This document shows positions 26,408-34,782 of a stretch of 49,782 nt of DNA, piece after piece. The translations under genes and the position numbers were made by a program. Each line of letters opens with the position of its first letter. Position 1 is the stretch's first letter. The DNA is from Limnohabitans sp. Rim28 (GTDB lineage: Bacteria; Pseudomonadota; Gammaproteobacteria; Burkholderiales; Burkholderiaceae_C). The notes beneath the pieces were generated by a model that was not told where the DNA came from, did no database searches, and saw only the letters and a program-made list of their open reading frames with translations. The DNA is taken from the NCBI RefSeq assembly GCF_000293865.2, contig NZ_ALKN02000017.1, positions 1-49,782 of the forward strand, given 5' to 3'.

Positions 26408-27322
26408 TCAGCTCAGAAAATTTTCAAGCAGTGCAGCCAAAGCCTGGGGTTGGTCGTGGTGCAACATGTGACCCGCATCTTGGATCATGGCTTGTTGCAG
26501 GGTGGGCACGGATTTCAAGCGTTCGTGAAACTCGGCCAAGGTGTATTTGCCCTTCCACCACTGGCTGAGCGAGTCGTCCGAAGCTTCCACCACCAGAACC
26601 GGGGCGCTGATGCGGCGGTACATGGCCAAGGCTTCTTCAATGTGGAACAAATAGGGGTTGATGACCTTGTGCGCCGAGTCACCCAGAATGCGCCACTGGC
26701 CATCGGGGCCCTGTTGCGCCCAGTGTTGGGCCAACCAGTCGGCTTTGTCCTGGCTCAAGCGGGCGTTGGTCTTCATCAGGCGGCCCGCCACACCCGCGGG
26801 CGTGGGGTAGGGCTTGAGCGTGTTGTCGCCCGCGCGTTGCGCTTTGAGCTCGTCGAGCCACTGGGTCATGCGGCTGGGGGCTTGGGCAGGCTGGGTGGCG
26901 GCCATGCCAAAGCCTTCGAGGTTGACCAAGCGGCGGATGCGCTCTGGGCGGGTGCCCGCGTACATCATGACCACGTTGCCGCCCATGCTGTGGCCGACCA
27001 GGTCAATGGCTCGTCCGGGGTAGAGCACATCGAGCAGGGCGTCCAGATCGGCCAGGTAATCGGGGAACCAGTAGCTGTCGGTGGCCGGGGTCTCGGTCAG
27101 GCCGTAGCCACGCCAGTCCATCGCGATGATGGGGCGCTGGCGGACAAATGCCTCGCTGAAGGCATCCACCATGAACTGGTAAGAGGCGGCCACGTCCATC
27201 CAGCCGTGGGCCAGCACGAGCGGCGTCGCATCGGGTGAGGGCGTCCCCCATTGACGGACGTGGTAGCGGCAGCCGCGCAGCGGCACCCAGTGGCTGTGTG
27301 ATTCGCGTAAAACTTGGTACAT
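26408..27322 (-). CDS. Alpha/beta-fold hydrolase
   Basis: 304-residue hydrolase. The oxyanion-hole HGW motif is in LVLAHGWMDVAASYQF, the WRGYG stretch follows (MDWRGYGLTETP), and the nucleophile elbow GHSMGG is in DLVGHSMGGNVVMMYAGT (near 128-133). The acid is probably the Asp in VVEASDDSLSQ. The catalytic His is in IQDAGHMLHHDQP near the end. The substrate is unknown. ATG 27322 is preferred; ATG 27334 is also open. It is divergent from the acyl-CoA ligase gene with only 25 bases or fewer between starts, so the promoters of both must lie partly inside the opposite gene. Confidence 0.85.
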   Translation of the reverse strand: MYQVLRESHSHWVPLRGCRYHVRQWGTPSPDATPLVLAHGWMDVAASYQFMVDAFSEAFVRQRPIIAMDWRGYGLTETPATDSYWFPDYLADLDALLDVLYPGRAIDLVGHSMGGNVVMMYAGTRPERIRRLVNLEGFGMAATQPAQAPSRMTQWLDELKAQRAGDNTLKPYPTPAGVAGRLMKTNARLSQDKADWLAQHWAQQGPDGQWRILGDSAHKVINPYLFHIEEALAMYRRISAPVLVVEASDDSLSQWWKGKYTLAEFHERLKSVPTLQQAMIQDAGHMLHHDQPQALAALLENFLS

Positions 27323-27347
27323 ACTTTCGATCATAAGGAGACACACG

Positions 27348-29117
27348 ATGAGCGCCAGTCGCAACCAGGACCGCCCGAGCCCCCGCACCACCGACCACTA
27401 TCCCGCCATCCACCAGGGCTTTGGCTGGAAAGTGCCCAAGCGTTTCAACATGGCGCAGGCCTGCTGTGGCCAGTGGGCGGCAAATCCCGCCACGTCACGG
27501 CGCATCGCCATCCGCGAGCATGTGGCGGGGCAGGGTTTGGGACAAAGCTGGACATTCGGTCAGCTTCAAAATGCGGCCAACCGCTTGAGCCATGTGCTGC
27601 GCAGCCAAGGCGTGCAGCGCGGGGACCGGGTGGCGATTGTCTTACCCCAGCGTTTTGAAACCGCGGTGGCCTACATGGCCGTCTTGCAAATGGGTGCCGT
27701 GGCCATGCCGCTGTCCATGTTGTTTGGTCCCGAGGCGCTGTCTTTTCGCATCAATGACAGCCAAGCCCGCGTGGCGGTGTGCGATGAATCGACCGTGCAG
27801 GCTTTGCAGCAGGCAAGACCCGATTGCCCTGGTTTGCAAACACTGATCGGGGTGGGGCAGGCGGGGGCGCAGGCCGATCTGGATTACGCCCAATCGACGG
27901 CTAAGCACTCCGCGACATTCAAACCTGAGAGCACCCTCGCCGTGGACCCGGCGGTGCTGATTTACACCAGCGGCACCACGGGCAACCCCAAGGGAGCCCT
28001 CATTCCGCACCGGGCACTGATTGGCAATCTGACGGGCTTTGTGTGCAGCCAGAACTGGTTTGGCTTTGACCCGGCAGATGCCCGTCGACCGTCCAAAGCG
28101 CTGTTCTGGTCGCCGGCCGACTGGGCCTGGACAGGGGGCTTGATGGACGCTTTGTTGCCCAGTTTGTACTTTGGACGCCCCATCGTGGCCTTCAACGGGC
28201 GGTTTTCTCCCGAAATGGCCTTTGAGATTTTGCAAAGTCATGGCGTCACGCACACCTTTTTGTTCCCAACGGCGCTCAAAGCCATGATGAAGGCGGTGCC
28301 CGACGTGAAAGCACGCTACCACTTGAAATTGCAAGCGATGATGAGCGCTGGCGAGGCGGTGGGTGACGCGGTTTTTGCTTACTGCCAAGCGCAAATGGGC
28401 GTGACCGTGAATGAGATGTTCGGCCAGACTGAGATCAATTACGTGGTGGGCAACTGCACCCTTTTATGGCCCGCCAAACCCGGCAGCATGGGCAAAGGCT
28501 ATCCGGGCCACCAGGTGGCGGTCATTGACGAGGCGGGCCAGCTCTGCCCGCCTGGCACACCTGGCGAAGTGGCTGTGAACCGCTTGGATGTGCACGGACA
28601 GCCCGACCCGGTGTTCTTTTTGGGCTATTGGAACAACGACAAAGCCACCCAAGCCAAATACACGGGCGACTGGTGCCGCACCGGGGACATGGCCGTCTGC
28701 GACGAGGACGGCTACCTCTGGTACCAAGGCCGCACCGACGACATGTTCAAGGCCGCCGGCTACCGCATCGGCCCTGGCGAGATTGAAAACTGTCTGGTCA
28801 AACACCCAGCCGTGCAGAATGCCGCCGTGGTGCCCAAGCCCGATGTTGACCGTGGCGCGGTGGTCAAGGCCTATGTGGTGTTGTCGCCCGACTGGTGGGC
28901 CCGTAGGCCCATCGGACCGGGCCAGGCCAGCTTTGACGACGCGGTGCGTCGCGAACTTCAGGCCCATGTGCGCGGGTTGCTCGCCCCCTATGAATACCCC
29001 AAAGAGATCGAGTTCATCGACCAGTTGCCCATGACCACCACCGGCAAGGTACAGCGCCGTGTACTGCGCTTGCAGGAAGAAGCACGCGTGACAGCCCGCA
29101 CCGCAGCAAAGACATAA
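27348..29117 (+). CDS. AMP-forming acyl-CoA ligase (medium-chain type)
   Basis: 589-residue adenylate-forming enzyme that activates a carboxylic acid as acyl-AMP and then forms the CoA thioester. It has the P-loop-like motif LIYTSGTTGNPKGALIPH (near 201-218), the A5-type MFGQTEINYVVGN, the A7-A8 stretch DWCRTGDMAVCDEDGYLWYQGRTDD in part, FKAAGYRIGPGEIE, and the C-terminal catalytic Lys in TTTGKVQRRVLR (near 565). The subfamily resembles acetyl-CoA and medium-chain acyl-CoA synthetases; the substrate is not fixed by context. AAGGAG lies 7 bases before the ATG. The alpha/beta hydrolase diverges from it. Confidence 0.9.
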   Translation: MSASRNQDRPSPRTTDHYPAIHQGFGWKVPKRFNMAQACCGQWAANPATSRRIAIREHVAGQGLGQSWTFGQLQNAANRLSHVLRSQGVQRGDRVAIVLPQRFETAVAYMAVLQMGAVAMPLSMLFGPEALSFRINDSQARVAVCDESTVQALQQARPDCPGLQTLIGVGQAGAQADLDYAQSTAKHSATFKPESTLAVDPAVLIYTSGTTGNPKGALIPHRALIGNLTGFVCSQNWFGFDPADARRPSKALFWSPADWAWTGGLMDALLPSLYFGRPIVAFNGRFSPEMAFEILQSHGVTHTFLFPTALKAMMKAVPDVKARYHLKLQAMMSAGEAVGDAVFAYCQAQMGVTVNEMFGQTEINYVVGNCTLLWPAKPGSMGKGYPGHQVAVIDEAGQLCPPGTPGEVAVNRLDVHGQPDPVFFLGYWNNDKATQAKYTGDWCRTGDMAVCDEDGYLWYQGRTDDMFKAAGYRIGPGEIENCLVKHPAVQNAAVVPKPDVDRGAVVKAYVVLSPDWWARRPIGPGQASFDDAVRRELQAHVRGLLAPYEYPKEIEFIDQLPMTTTGKVQRRVLRLQEEARVTARTAAKT

Positions 29118-29195
29118 CGCGTGACAAAATCTTGCCAGACGCCCCGGGCTTGAGTTTGGGGTGCATCCGCCGACATGAAAACCCAAGGAAACACC

Positions 29196-30257
29196 ATGAA
29201 AACCGTTCAACTCGGACAATCCGATTTGCAAGTGACGCCCATCTGCCTGGGCACCATGACCTTTGGCGAGCAAGTTCATGAAGCGGATTCGCACGCCATT
29301 CTGGATCGCTCTTTGGACGCCGGGATCAACTTCATCGACACCGCCGAGATGTATGCCGTGCCCGCCACCGCAGCCACATGTGGTTTCACCGAAACCTACA
29401 TCGGCAATTGGTTTGCCAAAAACCCTGGCGTTCGGCAAAAGCTGGTGTTGGCCACCAAAGTAGCTGGCCCCTCGCGCGGCATGCCCTGGATTCGCGAAGG
29501 ATCGGGTTTGACTGGGCAAGACATCCTGAATTCTTGCGATGCCAGTTTGCGTCGTTTGCAAACCGATGTGATCGATCTGTACCAGATCCACTGGCCCGAG
29601 CGCCATGTGCCGGTGTTTGGCATGGCTTATTTCGACCCCAGCAAAGACAAGTCGGTCACCTCGATCCACGAGCAACTCGAAGCGCTTTCCAAATTGGTCA
29701 AGGCAGGTAAGGTGCGCTATGTCGGTTTGTCCAACGAGTCGCCCTATGGCGTGCACGAGTTTGTGCGCCTCGCAGAGCAGCACAATCTTCCGCGTGTGGC
29801 CACGGTGCAAAACCCTTATTGCTTGGTCAGCCGCGCTTACGACAACGGTTTGGACGAAACGTGCTACCGATTGAACGTGTCCATGTTGGCTTATTCGCCA
29901 CTGGGCTTTGGCTTGCTGACGGGCAAATACGATCAAGAAGATTTGTCCGGCCCCTTGGTCCCCGATGGTGGTCGCATCGCCCGTTATGACTCGATGCGCA
30001 AACAGCGCTGGGGCCGCCCAGAGGCGCTGGTGGCCGCACGCCGTTACAACCAGTTGGCGCGAGACAACGGCATGACGCCCACTCAGATGGCGCTGGCGTT
30101 TTGCTACCACCGCTGGAGCGTCGCCAGCACCATCATTGGTGTGACATCTGTGGCGCAGCTGAACGAAGACTTGGCGGCTTGGTCGACCGAGTTGTCGCCA
30201 GAAGTGCTCAAGGCCATTGACGCCATCCGCTGGGACATGCGCGACCCCGCTTTGTGA
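29196..30257 (+). CDS. tas: Aldo/keto reductase, Tas-like
   Basis: 353-residue NADPH-dependent oxidoreductase of the AKR fold, close to E. coli Tas in layout. It has CLGTMTFGEQ at the N-terminus, the catalytic FIDTAEMYAVPATA (Asp and Tyr), the Lys in LVLATKVAGPSRG, and the His in LYQIHWPERHVPVFG. The NADPH-binding C-terminal segment includes STIIGVTSVAQLNEDL. ATG 29196 was chosen because AAGGA lies 7 bases upstream; ATG 29175 is also in frame. ybaK starts 7 bases after the stop. The physiological substrate is unknown. Confidence 0.88.
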   Translation: MKTVQLGQSDLQVTPICLGTMTFGEQVHEADSHAILDRSLDAGINFIDTAEMYAVPATAATCGFTETYIGNWFAKNPGVRQKLVLATKVAGPSRGMPWIREGSGLTGQDILNSCDASLRRLQTDVIDLYQIHWPERHVPVFGMAYFDPSKDKSVTSIHEQLEALSKLVKAGKVRYVGLSNESPYGVHEFVRLAEQHNLPRVATVQNPYCLVSRAYDNGLDETCYRLNVSMLAYSPLGFGLLTGKYDQEDLSGPLVPDGGRIARYDSMRKQRWGRPEALVAARRYNQLARDNGMTPTQMALAFCYHRWSVASTIIGVTSVAQLNEDLAAWSTELSPEVLKAIDAIRWDMRDPAL

Positions 30258-30264
30258 CCGAGCG

Positions 30265-30756
30265 ATGGCCAAAAAAGACAAAGTCAGTGAAACCCCCGCT
30301 ACGGCGCTTTTGCGCCAGCATGGGGTGAACTTCACGGAACACCCCTACGAATACCTGGAGCATGGGGGGGCGCAGCACAGCGCCCAAGTGCTGGGCATGG
30401 ACCCATTTGCCGTGGTCAAAACCTTGATCATGCAAGATCAGGATGCCAAACCCCTGGTGGTCCTGATGCACGGCAACCGCAAAGTCTCGACCAAAAATTT
30501 GGCGCGACAAATTGGCTTTAAATCGGTGGAGCCTTGTGCGCCCGAGGTGGCCAATCGGCACAGCGGCTACTTGGTGGGCGGCACATCGCCCTTTGCCACG
30601 CGCCGTCAAATGCCCGTTTTCATTGAGGAAACCATCCTGGCTTTGCCCCGCATTTGCATCAATGGCGGTCGGCGCGGTTATCTGGTGGGCATCGACCCAC
30701 AGGTCTGCGTACAACTGCTGGCAGCCCAGCCCGTGAACTGCGCGCTGGCAGAATGA
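30265..30756 (+). CDS. ybaK: Cys-tRNA(Pro)/Cys-tRNA deacylase YbaK
   Basis: 163-residue trans-editing enzyme of the YbaK/EbsC group; it hydrolyses Cys mis-attached to tRNA-Pro. The family features present are HPYEYLEHGGAQHSAQVLG, VVKTLIMQD with the conserved Lys (near residue 52), LMHGNRKVSTKNLA, and the GYLVGGTSPFATRRQMPVFI stretch near 110-130. It lies between tas and plsY on the plus strand, 7 bases after tas, and is probably part of a tas-ybaK-plsY-Rid transcript. Confidence 0.9.
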   Translation: MAKKDKVSETPATALLRQHGVNFTEHPYEYLEHGGAQHSAQVLGMDPFAVVKTLIMQDQDAKPLVVLMHGNRKVSTKNLARQIGFKSVEPCAPEVANRHSGYLVGGTSPFATRRQMPVFIEETILALPRICINGGRRGYLVGIDPQVCVQLLAAQPVNCALAE

Positions 30757-30784
30757 CGCCCAGACAAGAACGAGGGAGCTTTGG

Positions 30785-31414
30785 ATGGACGCGTTGATGC
30801 CAGTGGCCGTGGTGGTGGCCGGATATTTGTTGGGTTCGCTGAGTTTTGCAGTGATCGTGAGCCGGTTGATGGGCCTGAACGACCCGCGCAGCTACGGTAG
30901 CAAAAACCCGGGAGCCACCAACGTGTTGAGATCCGGCAGCAAAAAAGCCGCCGTCCTGACGCTGTTCCTGGATGCCTTCAAGGGCTGCTTACCCGTGGCG
31001 TTGGTGCTGGCTTGGGGGCCAGAATTTGGCTTGGGCCCTGAATGGGCTGCTTTGGCGGGTTTGGCCGCATTTTTAGGGCACCTCTACCCGGTGTTTTTTG
31101 GCTTTGCAGGTGGCAAAGGTGTGGCCACGGCGGTGGGCGTGGTAGTGGGCGTCAACGGCAGCTTGGCGCTGGCGGTGGTGCTCAGCTTTGCCATCGTGTT
31201 GTTTTTTTCGCGCTACGTGTCTTTGGCCTCGATGGTCGCCGCCGTGTTTGCCCCCGCTTTTTACCTGTTGGGTGATGGGGTCGCTTGGCAGGCGTCGACG
31301 CCCGAAGTTGTGAGCTTGGCGGTCATGGCCTTGCTGCTGGTTTGGCGACACCGCGAGAACATTCAACGGTTGTTGGCCGGTACCGAGTCTGCACTGGGAA
31401 AGAAAAAAGCATGA
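30785..31414 (+). CDS. plsY: Acyl-phosphate:glycerol-3-phosphate acyltransferase
   Basis: Inner-membrane enzyme that acylates glycerol 3-phosphate, the first step of phospholipid synthesis. 209 residues with about five hydrophobic segments. The three PlsY motifs are present: GSLSFAVIVSRL (about 18-29), GSKNPGATNVLRSGSKKAA (about 38-57) and GHLYPVFFGFAGGKGVATAVG (about 98-118). GAGGGAGC-like sequence precedes the ATG. Its stop overlaps the start of the Rid gene (ATGA). Confidence 0.95.
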   Translation: MDALMPVAVVVAGYLLGSLSFAVIVSRLMGLNDPRSYGSKNPGATNVLRSGSKKAAVLTLFLDAFKGCLPVALVLAWGPEFGLGPEWAALAGLAAFLGHLYPVFFGFAGGKGVATAVGVVVGVNGSLALAVVLSFAIVLFFSRYVSLASMVAAVFAPAFYLLGDGVAWQASTPEVVSLAVMALLLVWRHRENIQRLLAGTESALGKKKA

Positions 31415-31770
31415 GCCAGGACATTCAGCGTTTGCATGTGGCCGCGCGCTACAGCGAGGCGGCCATTTTCAATGGCGTGGTGTACCTGGCGGGCATGGTG
31501 CCGGAGTGCGAAGCCACCGACATCCGCAGCCAGACGGCCGATGTGCTGCGCCAGATCGAGCAGCGATTGGCCGAGGCGGGCAGCGACAAAACCCGCATTC
31601 TGCGCACCCAGATTTACCTGAAAGACATCACCGACATCGCGGCCATGAACGAGGTGTGGGACGCTTGGGTGGTCTCAGGCAGCGCACCGCCCCGCGCCAC
31701 GGTGCAGGCCACTCTGGCCAATTCGGCTTATTTGATCGAGGTGGTGGTGACAGCGGCCGCCAAATCCTGA
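31411..31770 (+). CDS. RidA-family protein
   Basis: 119-residue small trimeric-type protein of the Rid (YjgF/YER057c/UK114) family. RidA itself hydrolyses reactive imines and enamines made by PLP enzymes. The conserved C-terminal PPRATVQATLANSAYLIEVV carries the key Arg (near 96), and NGVVYLAGMVPE is the N-terminal strand pair. The central ILRTQIYLKDITDIAAMNEVWD is also typical. It is a shorter or divergent relative, so the exact subgroup is not assigned. Its start overlaps plsY. It converges on yajQ with 45 bases between. Confidence 0.88.
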   Translation: MSQDIQRLHVAARYSEAAIFNGVVYLAGMVPECEATDIRSQTADVLRQIEQRLAEAGSDKTRILRTQIYLKDITDIAAMNEVWDAWVVSGSAPPRATVQATLANSAYLIEVVVTAAAKS

Positions 31771-31815
31771 GGCCCTGTGAATCAGGGGCTTCGCCAGAGG
31801 CAAACCCGCCAGCGC

Positions 31816-32301
31816 TCAATCCCTGAAATTGTCGAAAGACAAGGGCAAGTCCGGCATGTCTTTGCGCAGCATGGCCATGGCGGCCTGTAGGTCGTCGCGC
31901 TTGGTGCCCGTGACGCGCACTGCATCGCCCTGGATAGATGCCTGCACCTTGATCTTGCTGTCCTTGATGAGGCGGGTGATCTTTTTGGCATCTTCGGTCT
32001 CGATGCCGTTTTTGACCTTGACCACTTGCTTGACCTTGTCGCCGCCGATTTTCTCGACCTTGCCGATGTCCAGAAATCGCACGTCCACATTGCGCTTGGT
32101 CAGCTTGTTGCGCAGGATGTCTTCGACTTGCGTGAGTTGAAACTCGGCATCACCGAACATCGTGATCTCTTTGTCCTTGAGTTCGATGTTGGCTGAGGTG
32201 CCTTTGAAGTCAAAACGGGTGCCGATTTCTTTGGCAGAAGTATCTACGGCGTTGCGCACTTCGACCATATTGGGTTCGCAAACGGTATCAAACGAGGGCA
32301 T
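31816..32301 (-). CDS. yajQ: YajQ-family nucleotide-binding protein
   Basis: 161-residue cytosolic protein of the UPF0234 family, two ferredoxin-like halves. It has the family opening [20 protein letters not shown], then [12 protein letters not shown] and [41 protein letters not shown] and ending SFDNFRD are also typical. Some members bind cyclic di-GMP (known in Xanthomonas) and others bind nucleic acids; which applies here is not known. ATG 32301 was chosen over an in-frame ATG at 32376 because family members start at MPSFD. It is divergent from murB with 41 bases between. Confidence 0.95.
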   Translation of the reverse strand: MPSFDTVCEPNMVEVRNAVDTSAKEIGTRFDFKGTSANIELKDKEITMFGDAEFQLTQVEDILRNKLTKRNVDVRFLDIGKVEKIGGDKVKQVVKVKNGIETEDAKKITRLIKDSKIKVQASIQGDAVRVTGTKRDDLQAAMAMLRKDMPDLPLSFDNFRD

Positions 32302-32322
32302 GGCGGTAAAAATCCGTGGGTT

Positions 32323-32340
32323 GAGAATGCGACAATTCTC
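32323..32340 (+). promoter_or_regulatory. Inverted repeat and -10-like box before murB
   Basis: GAGAAT (32323-32328) and ATTCTC (32335-32340) form an exact 6-base inverted repeat with a 6-base gap. GACAAT at 32331-32336 ends 6 bases before the murB ATG, as a -10 box would for a leaderless mRNA. No -35 was recognised. The repeat lies in the 41 bases between divergent yajQ and murB and could be an operator. Confidence 0.35.
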
Positions 32341-32342
32341 CC

Positions 32343-33395
32343 ATGTTCCTTGAGAAAAATGTCCCCCTGCAGCCATACAACACCTTTGGCATTGCTGCCA
32401 AAGCCCATGCTTTGGTGCGGGTTCATTCAGAAGCCGATCTGCTGGCCGTTCTGGCTGACCCCCAATTGGCCACTTTGCCCCGACAAGTGCTGGGCGGGGG
32501 CAGCAACATCGTCTTGACCGGTGACGTCAAGGCGCTGGTGCTCAAGATCGAGGTGCCCGGAATGCGCCTGGCCAGCGAGACCGAGAAGCACTGGGTGATC
32601 GAAGCAGGGGCGGGTGTGGACTGGCACGCTATGGTGGCCTGGACGCTTGAGCAGGGCTACCCGGGACTGGAAAACATGGCCCTGATTCCTGGCACCGTGG
32701 GGGCTTCACCTGTGCAGAACATCGGCGCTTATGGCGTGGAACTGCAAGACCGCTTTGACTCGCTGGATGCGATGGACCTGTTCACGGGTGAGTTGTTCAG
32801 CCTGAACGCGGCGCAATGCGGCTTCAGTTACCGTGATTCTGTGTTCAAACATGCTTCGGGCGGCTCGGAGGGTTTGGGCCTGGCAGGCAGGGCGGTGATT
32901 TTGCGGGTGCGCTTTGCGCTGCCCAAACGCTGGAAGCCCGAGCTGGGCTATCTGGATCTGGCGCGCAAGATGATCGAGACCGGCAACCACAGCCCCGATG
33001 CCCGGCAGATTTTTGACTGGGTCTGCGCCATTCGCCGCGCCAAACTGCCCGACCCGCAGCTGATCGGCAACGCGGGCAGCTTCTTCAAGAACCCCACGGT
33101 GACGCCAGAACAATGTGCCGACATCATCGCCCGAGACCCGAAAGTGGTGCACTACCCCATGCCCGACGGCAGCATCAAGCTGGCCGCAGGCTGGCTGATC
33201 GACGCTTGCGGCTGGAAAGGCAAGACCGTGGGGCACGCCGGGGTCTATGAAAAGCAGGCGCTGGTTTTGGTGAACCGGGGTGGGCGCGATAACCCTTGCA
33301 CGGGTGGTGAGGTGATGACACTCGCCAAGGCCATTCAGACCAGCGTCTACGAGCGGTTTGGGATTTTGCTGGAGCCTGAGCCTGTGGTGATCTGA
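32343..33395 (+). CDS. murB: UDP-N-acetylenolpyruvoylglucosamine reductase
   Basis: FAD- and NADPH-dependent enzyme that reduces the enolpyruvyl group to lactyl, completing UDP-MurNAc for peptidoglycan. 350 residues, type I (E. coli-like). [20 protein letters not shown] is at the N-terminus, [12 protein letters not shown] binds FAD, and [21 protein letters not shown] is diagnostic. The Ser/Tyr catalytic region [14 protein letters not shown] and the C-terminal [11 protein letters not shown] and [16 protein letters not shown] complete the signature. No Shine-Dalgarno is visible; a GACAAT box ends 6 bases before the ATG. Confidence 0.97.
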   Translation: MFLEKNVPLQPYNTFGIAAKAHALVRVHSEADLLAVLADPQLATLPRQVLGGGSNIVLTGDVKALVLKIEVPGMRLASETEKHWVIEAGAGVDWHAMVAWTLEQGYPGLENMALIPGTVGASPVQNIGAYGVELQDRFDSLDAMDLFTGELFSLNAAQCGFSYRDSVFKHASGGSEGLGLAGRAVILRVRFALPKRWKPELGYLDLARKMIETGNHSPDARQIFDWVCAIRRAKLPDPQLIGNAGSFFKNPTVTPEQCADIIARDPKVVHYPMPDGSIKLAAGWLIDACGWKGKTVGHAGVYEKQALVLVNRGGRDNPCTGGEVMTLAKAIQTSVYERFGILLEPEPVVI

Positions 33396-33424
33396 CGCTT
33401 GTTCGTGGTGTTTTGCCGCGATGA

Positions 33425-33526
33425 AAAGCAGGCTTCTGGGTGCGGGTCCATCGTTTCATGGCCGACGAGGTGATGGTTCTGGGCAAAGCCATTCAGCCCA
33501 AGCTGCAGGATTCGGTTTCCTACTAA
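33425..33526 (+). pseudogene. Possible short coding remnant
   Basis: After murB a 33-codon open stretch ends at TAA 33524-33526. Its translation includes VHRFMADEVMVLGKAIQPK and LQDSVSY, with codon use like that of nearby genes and a possible ATG at 33458. I do not recognise the protein. It may be the 3' end of a lost gene or chance; the opposite strand is also open here, which weakens the case. Confidence 0.2.
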
Positions 33527-33547
33527 AAACACCTCTTTCTGACAAAA

Positions 33548-33592
33548 ATGACGTTTTATTGTTTTCTTTTGTATAAAATTCGCAATTATTGC
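33548..33592 (+). promoter_or_regulatory. Candidate promoter and palindrome before the TRAP binding-protein gene
   Basis: ATGACG (33548-33553) lies 18 bases before TATAAA (33572-33577), a plausible -35/-10 pair in an A/T-rich tract. Just downstream, GCAATTATTGC (33582-33592) is a palindrome with 5-base arms, a possible operator. The ATG of the gene is about 50 bases further on. Confidence 0.4.
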
Positions 33593-33642
33593 AATTTTAA
33601 CGCGACCTGATGAAGGTTGAATCGGCAGGAGAAAACCCGTTG

Positions 33643-34752
33643 ATGGATACAAAAGATGATCAGCCGCAAAGCCGGCGTCAGTGGCTTGCCGCAAGCCTGG
33701 TTGCGCCAATAGGGATGGCGCAGGCCAACACAGGGGGGGCGAATGCGGTGACGGAAGGCCGCAAAACCTTGCGCTTGATGTCGGCTTGGCCCAGCACCAG
33801 CACGGGTTTTGCGGCCTTGTTGGGTCGTGCTTCGCGAAAGATCGCCGAGATGTCCGGCGGATCATTGCAGATCGAGGTGGTGTACGCCGATCAGACCAAA
33901 AAGTCGGCGCTGCAGATCTACGATGCCGTGGCATCGGGGGAATTCGACTTGTCGCATGCCACGCCGTATTACTGGACCGGCCGCTCTGCAGCATTCAATT
34001 TCTTTTCCACTGTGCCCTTTGGCATGCTGCCTGTAGAGCATTACAGCTGGTTGCGCTATGGCGGGGGCCACGAACTTTGGAAGCAGTTGTGTGCGCCAAC
34101 GGGGGTGGTGCCGATTCCCTGCGGCAACAGTGGCGTGCAAATGGGGGGCTGGATGCGCAAGCCTATCGATTCGCTGCAGTCACTCAAGGGCCTCAAGCTG
34201 CGTTACCCCGGGCTGGGCGGCGAGGTACTTAGGGCGCTGGGGGCCACCCCCGTGACCTTGCCAGCCATTGAAATCATTTCGGCTCTGCGCGACGGCAGGA
34301 TCGATGGTGCCGAGTGGGTATCGCCTTGGCCGGACTTGGACATGGGTTTGCATCAGGTTTGCAACTATTACTATGCGCCGGGCTTTCATGAGCCGGGGCA
34401 CACGGCCGAAATGTTGGTCAATCAGCGTGTCTGGGAGAAGCTCTCGAGCGCCCACAAGGCCATCCTGGAGACGTATGGCTGGGGCGAGTTCATGGAAATG
34501 CAGGCCCATTTCTACCATGAGAACGCGCGCTCCCTGGATCGCTTGCGCAGCATCAAGACCCTGCAGGTGCTGCGCTACCCGAACGATGTGGTCAAGGCCT
34601 TTCGGCTCAAGACGCCCGAGGTGGTGCGCGCGGCCGTCGAAACAGACCCGTTTGGCAAAACGGTGCACGACAGCTATTACGGTTACCTGCGCCAGCAGCT
34701 TCGCTGGGCAGAGCTGTCGGATCGGGCATATTGGCAGGCACGCTACATCTGA
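33643..34752 (+). CDS. TRAP transporter solute-binding protein (DctP type), Tat-exported
   Basis: 369-residue periplasmic protein of the DctP family, which binds organic acids. The N-terminus has a twin-arginine signal (QSRRQWLAASLVAPIGMAQA) with an Ala-x-Ala-like cleavage site. Mature features are the TLRLMSAWPSTSTGFAALLG strand and the GEFDLSHATPYYW segment. The KLRYPGLGGEVLRALGATPV stretch carries the Arg that binds a carboxylate, and DGRIDGAEWVSPWPD follows. ATG 33643 was preferred because AGGAG lies 11 bases upstream (TTG 33640 is nearer); ATG 33610 has none. No DctQ or DctM permease gene lies nearby. A hybrid kinase gene follows 30 bases later. Confidence 0.85.
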   Translation: MDTKDDQPQSRRQWLAASLVAPIGMAQANTGGANAVTEGRKTLRLMSAWPSTSTGFAALLGRASRKIAEMSGGSLQIEVVYADQTKKSALQIYDAVASGEFDLSHATPYYWTGRSAAFNFFSTVPFGMLPVEHYSWLRYGGGHELWKQLCAPTGVVPIPCGNSGVQMGGWMRKPIDSLQSLKGLKLRYPGLGGEVLRALGATPVTLPAIEIISALRDGRIDGAEWVSPWPDLDMGLHQVCNYYYAPGFHEPGHTAEMLVNQRVWEKLSSAHKAILETYGWGEFMEMQAHFYHENARSLDRLRSIKTLQVLRYPNDVVKAFRLKTPEVVRAAVETDPFGKTVHDSYYGYLRQQLRWAELSDRAYWQARYI

Positions 34753-34782
34753 GCGGCTTGTTGGACCTGTGATCTGTCGTTC

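Noticed and set aside
28464..30335. 623-codon minus-strand open frame opposite the acyl-CoA ligase and tas
   Set aside because: Antisense shadow; both plus-strand genes have full catalytic motifs.
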